Assembly: GCA_905373665.1 (NCBI GenBank)
Contig: CAJPTV010000053.1
Location: forward strand, 1 to 15,051
DNA: 15,051 bases
Direction of reading: 5' to 3'
DNA from: Bacteroidia bacterium
GTDB lineage: Bacteria; Bacteroidota; Bacteroidia; Bacteroidales; CAJPTX01
Below the pieces are notes generated by a model. The model had not been told where the DNA came from. It ran no database searches and saw only the letters and a list, made by a program, of their open reading frames with translations. The translations under genes were made by a program, and so were the position numbers. Numbering within the stretch: the stretch's first letter is position 1; each line of letters opens with the position of its first letter. Positions 1 through 7,351 of the stretch are shown here, one piece after another.

Positions 1-72
1 TGCTGCTGGAGGAATGAAGAGAGGGGGGGCTTACACACTTTTACAGACACTACCCATCTTTTCGCACCTTCT

Positions 73-96
73 CCACGACGTGCCGCGCACCCTTAG
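73..96. repeat. Dispersed short GC-rich repeat, copy 1
   Basis: Matches the pattern CCAC-nn-CGTGC-n-GCGC-nn-CCTTAG, which recurs upstream of the large surface gene at 4457-4479 and, in shortened or identical form, at 4566-4583 and 4617-4634. This copy lies about 70 bases beyond the 3' end of that gene, so the repeats bracket it. The function is unknown; REP-like intergenic repeats are one possibility. Confidence 0.5.
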
Positions 97-116
97 AACC
101 GCCTTTAGCCCGCAAA

Positions 117-149
117 AGAGAAAACGCCCCTTTTGAGGGCGTTTTCTCT
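117..149 (-). terminator. Intrinsic terminator of the surface-protein gene
   Basis: A perfect 13-bp inverted repeat (117-129 with 137-149) with a 7-base loop lies 16 bases after the TAG stop of the minus-strand gene. The stem core is GGGCG/CGCCC, and read on the minus strand the stem is followed directly by TTTT. This is the classical form of a rho-independent terminator. The A/T-rich outer part of the stem would also let it work in the opposite direction. Confidence 0.85.
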
Positions 150-165
150 GCGTGTAAAATAGACA

Positions 166-3100
166 CTAATACTTGACTACCTTCACTACCCTCTTCGCTC
201 CATTTTGCGCCTCTATACGCACAAAATAGATACCTGCGGGGAGCGCTTCGGTATCCACCAAGACTTCATCTCCTTCCAAGAGCCCTGAGCGTACCACAGC
301 CCCAGAGAGGGTTACCAGCTCGTAAGTCGCCGTTACGCCCGACGGATTGCTGATGCGCAACTGCGTATTGAAGGGGTTCGGTGCTACCGTGAGTGTCGCA
401 AAGGCGGCATCTTCTACAGCCCCGGGCTTGGACGGATTGTTACCACCACCGTTGTTACCTCCATTATTTCCTCCGCCGTTGCCCCCACCTGGGGTCGTAC
501 CTCCGTTCTTGGTAAACACGGCCTTGACTTCCGTGTTTGCAGTCACGATGAACTTCCTCGTAGCAAAGATATCCTTCCCGCCTGCCGTGAGCGAGGTTAG
601 GGAGTAGCCCGTGGCTGAGGCTGCGGTTACGGTGAGTTCCGTGTCTTTAGCTATGTTCTCAATGGTCGTCTTTCCTTCGTGTCCAACGATAGCGAGCGTC
701 CCCTCGCCCTCTTGATTCAGGATTACTGTAAATGTCGTGGGCGTTGGTGAGCCCCCACCTGGGTTCGAGCCTCCGTTCTTGGTAAACACTGCCTTGACTT
801 CCGTATCTGCAGTCACGATGAACTGCCTCGTAGCAAAGATATCTTTCCCGCCTGCTGTGAGCGAGGTTAGGGAGTAGCCCGTGGCTGAGGCTGCCGTTAC
901 GGTGAGCTCCGTGTCTTTGGCTACGTTCTCAATGGTCGTCTTTCCTTCGTGACCGACGATAGCGAGTGTCCCTTCGCCCTCTTGATTCAGGATTACTGTG
1001 AAGGTCGTGGGCGTTGACGAGCCCCCGCCTGGGTTCGAGCCTCCATTCTTGGTAAACACGGCCTTGACTTCCGTGTTTGCAGTCACGATGAACTTCCTCG
1101 TAGCAAAGATATCCTTCCCGCCTGCCGTGAGCGAGGTTAGGGAGTAGCCCGTGGCTGAGGCTGCGGTTACGGTGAGTTCCGTGTCTTTGGCGATGTTCTC
1201 AATGGTCGTCTTTCCTTCGTGCCCAACAATAGCGAGCGTCCCCTCACCATCTTTCTTCAGGGTTACTCTAAATGTCGTGGGCGTTGGCGATCCGCCGCCC
1301 GGGTTCGTACCTCCGTTCTTGGTAAAGACTGCCTTGACTTCCGTGTCTGCGGTCACAATGAACTTCTTCGTAGTAAGGATATCCTTCCCGCCCGCTGTGA
1401 GCGAGGTAAGGGAGTAGCCATATTCTGCTTCTGCCTCTACGGAGAGTTCTGTACCCTGAAGGACGGCATTCAGATCCAGATTTCCCTTAATAGCCAGCGT
1501 CCCCTCCCCTTCCTTCTTTAGGGTAACGGCAAAGGTCTTTGCCTCCTCGATGGTTACAGTCGTACTCTCGCCACGAAGTTGCACTCTATAATTTTTGTTC
1601 TTTTGATGTTCGTCAATCGTAGCCCCGTGGTCTGCAGTTACTTTTAGCGTCTTGTTGTCCGGATTGGCTATGCTGAGTGCTACAGCCGCTCTAGGTTCTA
1701 GCTCCGTAAGGTTCACAGGGTCTGTAGTGACCGTGAGCCCCGTCTTGTTATTGAGGGTTAGGGTAAATTTCTGCTCGTTCTTAATTACTTCTACCTTCAG
1801 ACGCTTTTCTAGCTTTTTGTCTTTGGTGCGTAGGATGAGCGTCCCAGTTCCCTCTTTGAGAGACGTTACATAAAATGCCAGCTCCTGTCCGTAGTATTTT
1901 TTCTCGAATTTGAAGGCAGGGTCTCCATTCGATACTATCTCATATTCCAACTCTGCGTAAGCCCCCTCTGGCAAGAAACGGACGTTGATATATTCCCTAT
2001 TGCCTTCGGTAAGGATCATTTTCTCACCCCAAGGAGTCTTTTGATCATTATAAAGCGTCATGCTCACGGGGGCGATGGCTTGTACCTCTACCCAGAAGTG
2101 GCGCACTAGCTCGGGGTGAATTAGGCTTTGGGCGGTGATAGGGAAACGACCGAGCCTGTCCCCATAAATCGAGCAACGCTCGCCAGTGTACGTACTATTG
2201 GGGTCTTTAAGATCTCTCCCTTGCCACTCTATGCTGCGTTCGGAGGTCTCGGCTGGCGTAAATTGCACATTGCAAGTGATCTTCGTTCGGTACATGATGG
2301 GGATCGTCTGCCCCTCCTGTACCACTGCCCCGTTATACAGTACCTCAAAGGCTGTGAGCGGGTGCTCGTCATTCACGACCTCGACCGTCAGGGTTCGTTT
2401 TAGAGATGCAAAATAGGGATTACTGTACGGGGAGGCATCTTCATAGATCTCTATGTTGATTTGCTTCCCAGCTGCTGCAGCATCGGTTAGGAGCAGCTTT
2501 TCAGGGAAGCCTATTTTGACAATACCATTGGGGAGATTCGGGTAACGTAGAAAATAGCGACTATGCTCCTTTGAAATAGGCGACGAAAGTGTTACGGGCT
2601 TCCCTCTGGTGAGACGGAGCTTATCGCCCACAAGGGGGACACCATCTACCTCGAGTGGAATTTGGTTAAGTACGTGGATGTCCACCTCCTTCCTGCTCGC
2701 TGGGATGTCTTGGAACATGACCGAGAGCTTCGCCGTCCCAGCTTTTTTACTCTTGAGCTTCCCATCGGGGTCTACGGAGAGGAACTCTGCGCCACTGACT
2801 ATGCTGTACTCCAGCTTCATAGACCCGATGCGAAGGATACATTCTTCATTTTGGGGTCGAGGATTGAGAATATTGAGAAAGTGTGGTATTAAGACGCTCG
2901 GTTGTGCAATATCAAAACTTCGTTGATATTGATGATTTCCTTCACTATAAAGGCTGGAAAATACTATCCCAGAACTGTAATCTTTCTCTATATCTTCCCA
3001 GTCGCCGAGGCGCTTAAACTCCCACGTATTACGACCTTTGGCAACGAGGCTGTATTCTGACGAGGGACGTCTGCTTACAGTAAACACCTCGTTCGGGTTC

Positions 3101-4311
3101 GGTGAGGTGATTGTAACCTCGTAGGTCTTGCTTGGCTGAATAAGACAAGCGTAGCCCGCTGGTGTAGGGTGGTCGTCTTTTGTAAAGACGGTTTGTCCTT
3201 CGGAGGTTACCTTTATAACAGGGACTTTCACTTCGACTACCTCTACCTCACACACTGCACGCAGCTCTTGATGTACCCCATCGCGGGCAGGCAAGATGGC
3301 CGTCACGATACACTTGCCAAGTTTACCATTCTGGCGAGAAAGATCCACCCCGTTATTGTCGTTGGGTTTCATATAAACAAACCCCTCGGGTTCTACCTCC
3401 CAACGCAAGCCCGTGAGGTCAAGCCCTTGAGTAAAAAGCGGAAGTGTGAGACTCCACCGGTCGTATAGCACTACTTTAGGGTCGTTGAACTGAAAGACGA
3501 CCTCGCTCGTTTGCTGAATGTCTCCGTTGATGGTCCACTTCTTCTCTTTGATGAGCTTCTCACGTGCTGCGACAGCCTCAGCTGTGTAAATTAGCCCTGT
3601 GGCAGTCAATTCTACGCCCGTTGCGATATCATCCTGAGCTGCCCAAGCGATGAGGGCGGCGGAGTAGTTCTCTTTGCTTAAGCCCGTATTCGCAAGGTCA
3701 ATATTCTTGCACTTTGTGAGCTTCCACACGCCGAGATTCTGGTTGAAAGCCTTCGCGCCACGAAAGGAAATAACCTCGACGTTGGAGACGTCCCACCCGA
3801 GGAGGTTCGTACTATTAAACTCCTCATTGGCAAAGCGCCATAGCCGCTTCACTTTACTCAGATTAGGCTTCCCCGCATCGGAGAGGATGTTGAGGTTAGC
3901 GCCGAGGTGGTAGGTCACATCTTCACCCCATACGACATCGCCCCAAGAAACGATGGTAATAGGAAGGGAATAGCTGCTAAAGCGAGGTGCGTATAACCCC
4001 GCGAGTTCCTCAGAGCGGAACTCGACAAGGTAGTTCCCGGGTGAGGGAACATTAAGCGCGAACCTATCCCATCTTGTAGCTTCATCTGGCATAAAGGTGC
4101 GTTCTTTCCACGCCGTCTCCTCCATTGCGCGATAGCGGATGTGAAAGGGTTGGCTCGCATCTTTGAGTATAGGGTCAAGTGAAATGCTCCTGTTATACCC
4201 CGATGCTTTCAGTTTTACAATCAGAGGCTTTTGCCCAGCCCCCCAGACGACCTGCGTCGCCCAGAGCAGCGCCACCAGCACTGCTCCCACGAATGTCCAT
4301 GTCCGTTTCAT
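166..4311 (-). CDS. Large secreted surface protein: BspA-like region, InlB-B-type repeats, type IX sorting domain
   Basis: Encodes about 1381 residues. The start is placed at the ATG at 4309-4311 because it opens a clear signal peptide (MKRTWTFVGAVLVALLWAT...). The open frame extends 21 codons further upstream, but those residues do not look like a leader. Domains seen, in order: a beta-rich N-terminus; a BspA-like/DUF285 stretch at about residues 125-265, with the typical GAKAFNQNLGVWKL pattern and an ending of the A..AR..LI....W.I.GD kind; a long middle with Ig-like/Big_2-like character; four 90-residue divergent InlB-B-like repeats at about 908-1268; a Gly/Asn-rich linker; and a type IX secretion C-terminal sorting domain at about 1303-1381 (APNPF, LPAGIYFVRI, final KVVKY). 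By family knowledge such proteins cross the outer membrane through the Por/T9SS machinery and lose the sorting domain on anchoring. Adhesion is a plausible role but is not shown here. The ligand is unknown. Confidence 0.9.
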   Translation of the reverse strand: MKRTWTFVGAVLVALLWATQVVWGAGQKPLIVKLKASGYNRSISLDPILKDASQPFHIRYRAMEETAWKERTFMPDEATRWDRFALNVPSPGNYLVEFRSEELAGLYAPRFSSYSLPITIVSWGDVVWGEDVTYHLGANLNILSDAGKPNLSKVKRLWRFANEEFNSTNLLGWDVSNVEVISFRGAKAFNQNLGVWKLTKCKNIDLANTGLSKENYSAALIAWAAQDDIATGVELTATGLIYTAEAVAAREKLIKEKKWTINGDIQQTSEVVFQFNDPKVVLYDRWSLTLPLFTQGLDLTGLRWEVEPEGFVYMKPNDNNGVDLSRQNGKLGKCIVTAILPARDGVHQELRAVCEVEVVEVKVPVIKVTSEGQTVFTKDDHPTPAGYACLIQPSKTYEVTITSPNPNEVFTVSRRPSSEYSLVAKGRNTWEFKRLGDWEDIEKDYSSGIVFSSLYSEGNHQYQRSFDIAQPSVLIPHFLNILNPRPQNEECILRIGSMKLEYSIVSGAEFLSVDPDGKLKSKKAGTAKLSVMFQDIPASRKEVDIHVLNQIPLEVDGVPLVGDKLRLTRGKPVTLSSPISKEHSRYFLRYPNLPNGIVKIGFPEKLLLTDAAAAGKQINIEIYEDASPYSNPYFASLKRTLTVEVVNDEHPLTAFEVLYNGAVVQEGQTIPIMYRTKITCNVQFTPAETSERSIEWQGRDLKDPNSTYTGERCSIYGDRLGRFPITAQSLIHPELVRHFWVEVQAIAPVSMTLYNDQKTPWGEKMILTEGNREYINVRFLPEGAYAELEYEIVSNGDPAFKFEKKYYGQELAFYVTSLKEGTGTLILRTKDKKLEKRLKVEVIKNEQKFTLTLNNKTGLTVTTDPVNLTELEPRAAVALSIANPDNKTLKVTADHGATIDEHQKNKNYRVQLRGESTTVTIEEAKTFAVTLKKEGEGTLAIKGNLDLNAVLQGTELSVEAEAEYGYSLTSLTAGGKDILTTKKFIVTADTEVKAVFTKNGGTNPGGGSPTPTTFRVTLKKDGEGTLAIVGHEGKTTIENIAKDTELTVTAASATGYSLTSLTAGGKDIFATRKFIVTANTEVKAVFTKNGGSNPGGGSSTPTTFTVILNQEGEGTLAIVGHEGKTTIENVAKDTELTVTAASATGYSLTSLTAGGKDIFATRQFIVTADTEVKAVFTKNGGSNPGGGSPTPTTFTVILNQEGEGTLAIVGHEGKTTIENIAKDTELTVTAASATGYSLTSLTAGGKDIFATRKFIVTANTEVKAVFTKNGGTTPGGGNGGGNNGGNNGGGNNPSKPGAVEDAAFATLTVAPNPFNTQLRISNPSGVTATYELVTLSGAVVRSGLLEGDEVLVDTEALPAGIYFVRIEAQNGAKRVVKVVKY
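511..1590 (-). repeat. Four tandem 270-bp units inside the surface-protein gene
   Basis: The same landmark (ggtaaacac or ggtaaagac) occurs at 511, 781, 1051 and 1321, an exact 270-bp (90-codon) period. Each unit encodes an EGEGTLAI...TGYSLTSLTAGGKDI...F.VTA.TEVKAVFTKNGG block followed by a Gly/Pro/Ser/Thr linker. The units starting at 511 and 1051 are more alike than either is to the one at 781. The unit at 1321, the most N-terminal, is the most diverged and encodes a different first half. Confidence 0.9.
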
Positions 4312-4456
4312 AGTATTTGTGTTGTGAAATATGATGCAAGTTCGCAAAAAGCGCACAAACGTGCAAACATTCAACGAATGTTTCTACAAAGATGTAGTAC
4401 GACCCGTAGTTCTTTCCCCCTGGTTATCCTTCACTTCGCTCTGCGCCTCTCATCAA

Positions 4457-4479
4457 CCACGCGTGCTGCACACCCTTAG
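4457..4479. repeat. Dispersed short GC-rich repeat, copy 2
   Basis: Reads CCAC-g-CGTGC-t-GCAC-ac-CCTTAG, close to the copy at 73-96 beyond the other end of the surface gene, with one base fewer in the first spacer. Confidence 0.45.
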
Positions 4480-4545
4480 CGACACTTTGCGCCATCAACC
4501 CGCGCCTTGGTGATTTGCATTTTAGCGCACATTGCGCCCACTGGG

Positions 4546-4566
4546 CCGTCCGCCCTAAGGACCCAC
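4546..4566. repeat. 21-bp direct repeat, left copy
   Basis: Exactly repeated at 4638-4658. The core CTAAGGAC also takes part in inverted pairing with nearby GTCCTTAG. Confidence 0.7.
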
Positions 4567-4583
4567 GTGCGGCGCGTCCTTAG
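4555..4583. repeat. CTAAGGAC/GTCCTTAG stem-loop enclosing repeat copy 3
   Basis: An 8-bp perfect inverted repeat (4555-4562 with 4576-4583) encloses a 13-base GC-rich loop. The right arm is the end of dispersed repeat copy 3 (4566-4583), which is identical over 18 bases to copy 4 at 4617-4634. Confidence 0.6.
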
Positions 4584-4616
4584 CACTCCCCACCCTATCA
4601 CGCCCCTCCTCCACTA

Positions 4617-4634
4617 CGTGCGGCGCGTCCTTAG
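4617..4634. repeat. Dispersed short GC-rich repeat, copy 4
   Basis: Identical over 18 bases to 4566-4583. With the preceding CCAC at 4611-4614 it fits the full repeat pattern seen at 73-96. Confidence 0.55.
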
Positions 4635-4654
4635 CGCCCGTCCGCCCTAAGGAC
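4627..4654 (-). terminator. Stem-loop just after the YeiH-family gene, possible terminator
   Basis: GTCCTTAG (4627-4634) pairs with CTAAGGAC (4647-4654), an 8-bp stem with a 12-base loop that starts 4 bases after the stop of the minus-strand gene. No T-run follows, so it may equally be a REP-like element or an RNA-stabilising hairpin. Confidence 0.35.
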
Positions 4655-4658
4655 CCAC
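4638..4658. repeat. 21-bp direct repeat, right copy
   Basis: Exact copy of 4546-4566. It abuts the stop codon of the YeiH-family gene. Confidence 0.7.
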
Positions 4659-5726
4659 CTACCCCAACAAAGGCAATAAGTACTTGGCCATCAGATAGCC
4701 CCCGCCAATCAACCAAGCAAATAGGAACGCAGCAAGCAAGAAGGGCTTAGCCCCCGCCTTCTTGAACTTGTCAACGCTGGTCTCTGCTCCCAAAGCCGTC
4801 ATGGCCATCGTGAGCAGGAAGGTGTCAAAGGTGTTGACCCACGAGACGAGCGAAGTAGGGAGCAGGTCTAGGGAATTGAACCAAATCACTGCCAAAAAAA
4901 GCACAGCAAACCACGGGATAGCTATTCGCCGGCGCTTCGGCGCATGCTCTACAGTGACGTTCCTTTCCTCTACAGCAGCTTCCCCACCGTCGACACCACG
5001 TCTGCTTGCCCACCAGCTTACGAGTAGGAGCACCAAGACAAGCATCATGACACGGATCATCTTGACGATAATCGCCACGTCGGCAACCTCTTTGCTCATC
5101 GCATTGCCTGCCCCCACGACGTGCGCTACTTCGTGAACCGTCGAGCCCGTCATAATCCCCATGGCGTGGGGCGGGAGGTCTAACAACCCATTGCGGTAAA
5201 GGACGGGGTAGAGAAACATCGAGAGCGTTCCAAAGATGACCACCGTGGAGACAGCCACAGCCGTTTTGTAGGGCTTGGTGCTGATAGCCCCTTCGGTGCC
5301 GAGTACGGCTGCTGCGCCACATATCCCTGCACCGACCGAGGTGAGCAGGGCGATATCGCGGTCTATTCTCAATAGCTTACCGAGCATTACGCCGCCAAGA
5401 ATGGTCACCGTAACGACGATAGCATCTATCACGATAGCTGGAAGCCCCACCGCCGTAACATCCTGTAGGGTAAGACGAAAACCGTAGAGGACAATCCCGA
5501 TTCGCAAGACCCGTTTCGCACAAAAGGTAATGCCCGGTACCCACGTCGCGGGAAGGTGAAGACGCAAACTATTGGCATAGAGCATCCCCAAGACAATCCC
5601 GATAATCATCGGACTAATGGAGAGGTGGCGCGCCCACGCCATATCGCCTAAGTAGAAGGCTGCAAGGGAGAAGAGGGCTATGAGGAGTACGCCGTGGAGC
5701 ATCGAGCCTCGTTGTTCACTCAACAT
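4659..5726 (-). CDS. YeiH/UPF0324-family putative sulfate exporter, inner-membrane protein
   Basis: About 355 residues and largely hydrophobic, with roughly ten predicted membrane segments. Recognisable family stretches are SPMIIGIVLGMLYANSL near the start, a TSVGAGICGAAAVLGTEG stretch at about residues 129-146, TGSTVHEVAHVVGAG at about 193-207, and DTFLLTMAMTALGAETS near the end. The UPF0324/YeiH family is annotated as a putative sulfate exporter, but the substrate is poorly established. The frame is open back to an ATG at 5775-5777 (372 residues). I prefer the ATG at 5724-5726 because a TACTTTTG -7-like box lies at 5786-5793, which would leave almost no leader for the longer form. The extra 17 codons are also AT-rich and unlike the rest. 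A third candidate ATG is at 5700-5702. The gene is divergent from glmM and appears monocistronic. Confidence 0.85.
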   Translation of the reverse strand: MLSEQRGSMLHGVLLIALFSLAAFYLGDMAWARHLSISPMIIGIVLGMLYANSLRLHLPATWVPGITFCAKRVLRIGIVLYGFRLTLQDVTAVGLPAIVIDAIVVTVTILGGVMLGKLLRIDRDIALLTSVGAGICGAAAVLGTEGAISTKPYKTAVAVSTVVIFGTLSMFLYPVLYRNGLLDLPPHAMGIMTGSTVHEVAHVVGAGNAMSKEVADVAIIVKMIRVMMLVLVLLLVSWWASRRGVDGGEAAVEERNVTVEHAPKRRRIAIPWFAVLFLAVIWFNSLDLLPTSLVSWVNTFDTFLLTMAMTALGAETSVDKFKKAGAKPFLLAAFLFAWLIGGGYLMAKYLLPLLG

Positions 5727-5785
5727 CTTTACTCTTTCGTTGGTTATTGTGGGTCTCTTCTTAACTAAGAGGCTCATTTTCGGGG

Positions 5786-5793
5786 CAAAAGTA
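5786..5793 (-). promoter_or_regulatory. Possible -7 box for the YeiH-family gene
   Basis: On the minus strand this reads TACTTTTG, matching the Bacteroidota TAnnTTTG consensus. No clear TTTG -33 element was found at the usual distance, so support is partial. Confidence 0.35.
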
Positions 5794-5925
5794 ACATTTG
5801 GGTGGGAATTGGTACGGGTAACTTGCCCTCTACACTAGTGGGGCGGATAAGTAGCGCAGCGGGCGGTAGCGGCTTTGTTACAGACACCGTTTTTACTTTT
5901 GAGACCCTTTCTCATTCAGGTGTAT

Positions 5926-5933
5926 TACCTTTG
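5926..5933 (+). promoter_or_regulatory. Likely -7 box of the glmM-efflux-mqnB operon
   Basis: TACCTTTG is an exact match to TAnnTTTG and lies 23 bases before the glmM ATG. A TTTG at 5898-5901 could be the -33 element, but the 24-base spacing is longer than usual. A purine-rich AGAGGAAAAGGAAA stretch immediately precedes the start codon. Confidence 0.5.
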
Positions 5934-5956
5934 GGAAACAGTAGAGGAAAAGGAAA

Positions 5957-7342
5957 ATGGCACTAATCGCATCCATATCGGGTATACGGGGCACTATCGG
6001 CGGACGTACCACGGAAGGGCTTAATCCACTGAGTATCGCGCGTTTTACTTGTGCTTACGCTTTTTGGCTAAGAGGGCGTTGCGGGCTCTCGGAAGTGAAG
6101 GTGGTCATCGGGCGCGACGCCCGTATCTCGGGCGATATGGTCAACCGCACGGTCGTGGGGACGCTCCTCGGCTGTGGTATCGACGTCCTCGATATTGGCT
6201 ATGCGACGACCCCCACGGTGGAGATGGCCGTCACGGCACAAAAGGCGCACGGGGGGATCGTCATCACCGCCAGCCATAACCCGAAGGATTGGAACGCCCT
6301 TAAGCTCCTCAATGAGCGGGGCGAGTTCATCTCCAACGTCGACGGACAGTCGATTCTTAAGACCGCCGAGGCGGCAGATTACCTCTTTCCCTCCGTCGAC
6401 GAACTGGGACATTACCGCCAAGTAGCAGGTGCGCTCGAGTACCATATTAGCGAGATACTCAAGCTCCCCTACGTCGACGAGCTCGCCATCCGCGAGGCAA
6501 AGTTCAAGGTCGCGGTCGATGCGGTGAACTCGGTCGGGGGGGCAGCCGTCCCCATGCTACTGCGCGCCTTGGGGGTAGAACAGGTCGTGGGGGTAAATCT
6601 TGAACCTACGGGCGACTTTGCCCACAACCCAGAGCCCCTCCCCGCACACCTTACGGAGCTTAGCGAGCTCGTGCGCACCGAACAAGCCCATGTCGGCTTT
6701 GCCGTAGACCCAGACGTAGATCGCCTTGCTATCCTTTGCGAGAACGGCGCTATGTTTGGCGAAGAATATACACTGGTGGCCGTGGCAGATTACATATTGA
6801 GTCAGAAGCCCGGGGCTACGGTCTCTAACCTCTCAAGTACTTCGGCACTGCGCGATATCACGGTGCTGCGCGGGGGGAGTCACTACAGCTCCGCCGTGGG
6901 GGAGGTCAACGTCGTGGCAAAGATGCGCGACGTGCAAGCCGTGATTGGCGGCGAGGGCAATGGCGGGGTCATCCTCCCAGAGCTTCATTATGGGCGCGAC
7001 GCATTGGTCGGCATAGCCCTATTCCTCACCCATTTAGCCAAGAGTGGCAAGACCTGTTCCGAGCTTAAGAACCAGTACCCACAGTACTACATGGCAAAGC
7101 ACAAGATAGCCCTCTCCACGGCGCTAAACCCTGACACCGTCCTTGAGAAGGTGAAACAGCTCTTTGCTAACGAACGACTGAACACCGAGGACGGCGTCCG
7201 GATCGATATGCGGGGCGGGTGGGTACACCTCCGCCGTTCTAATACGGAGCCGATTATCCGCGTCTATGCCGAGGCGGGCTCGCAAGAGCAGGCCGATGAG
7301 TTGGCGCTCGGCATGGTGAGCAAGGTGAGCGAAATCTTGTAG
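5957..7342 (+). CDS. glmM: Phosphoglucosamine mutase
   Basis: 461 residues of the alpha-D-phosphohexomutase superfamily. The enzyme interconverts glucosamine-6-phosphate and glucosamine-1-phosphate in the cytoplasm, on the route to UDP-GlcNAc for peptidoglycan and lipid A. Visible motifs: the catalytic phosphoserine loop TASHNP (Ser106), the metal-binding DPDVDR loop (251-256), a sugar-binding GGEGNGG loop (331-337) and the C-terminal phosphate-binding RRSNTEPIIRVYAE (426-439). Length and motif order fit the Bacteroidota GlmM type. A phosphomannomutase or phosphoglucomutase role cannot be excluded from sequence alone. It is the first gene of a plus-strand run, with the adaptor gene starting 9 bases after its stop. 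Confidence 0.88.
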   Translation: MALIASISGIRGTIGGRTTEGLNPLSIARFTCAYAFWLRGRCGLSEVKVVIGRDARISGDMVNRTVVGTLLGCGIDVLDIGYATTPTVEMAVTAQKAHGGIVITASHNPKDWNALKLLNERGEFISNVDGQSILKTAEAADYLFPSVDELGHYRQVAGALEYHISEILKLPYVDELAIREAKFKVAVDAVNSVGGAAVPMLLRALGVEQVVGVNLEPTGDFAHNPEPLPAHLTELSELVRTEQAHVGFAVDPDVDRLAILCENGAMFGEEYTLVAVADYILSQKPGATVSNLSSTSALRDITVLRGGSHYSSAVGEVNVVAKMRDVQAVIGGEGNGGVILPELHYGRDALVGIALFLTHLAKSGKTCSELKNQYPQYYMAKHKIALSTALNPDTVLEKVKQLFANERLNTEDGVRIDMRGGWVHLRRSNTEPIIRVYAEAGSQEQADELALGMVSKVSEIL

Positions 7343-7351
7343 CGGGGCGCG

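Larger units (their letters stand above)
4312..4658. other. Gene-poor intergenic region rich in short repeats
   Basis: The two flanking genes are both on the minus strand. No credible gene was seen here. The part next to the surface gene (4312-4370) is AT-richer and must hold its promoter. TATTTCAC on the minus strand (4324-4331), with a TTTG 24 bases upstream (4356-4359), is only a weak fit to the Bacteroidota consensus. The remainder holds three copies of the dispersed repeat, an exact 21-bp direct repeat (4546-4566 and 4638-4658) and two stem-loops. Confidence 0.6.

Noticed and set aside
347..607. Pro/Leu-rich plus-strand open frame opposite the Gly/Asn linker of the surface protein
   Set aside because: The PPPLLPPLFPPP run is simply the complement of the Gly/Asn-rich codons; there is no independent coding evidence.
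511..1590. Regular repeats considered as a possible CRISPR-like array
   Set aside because: The unit is 270 bp and coding throughout in one frame, with no spacer-repeat alternation.
4311..4374. Upstream extension of the surface-protein start by 21 codons
   Set aside because: The extension MNVCTFVRFLRTCIIF... precedes a textbook signal peptide beginning MKRTW, so the inner ATG is preferred.
4762..5136. 124-codon plus-strand open frame opposite the YeiH-family gene
   Set aside because: Antisense shadow of a well-supported membrane protein gene; its composition is typical of such shadows.
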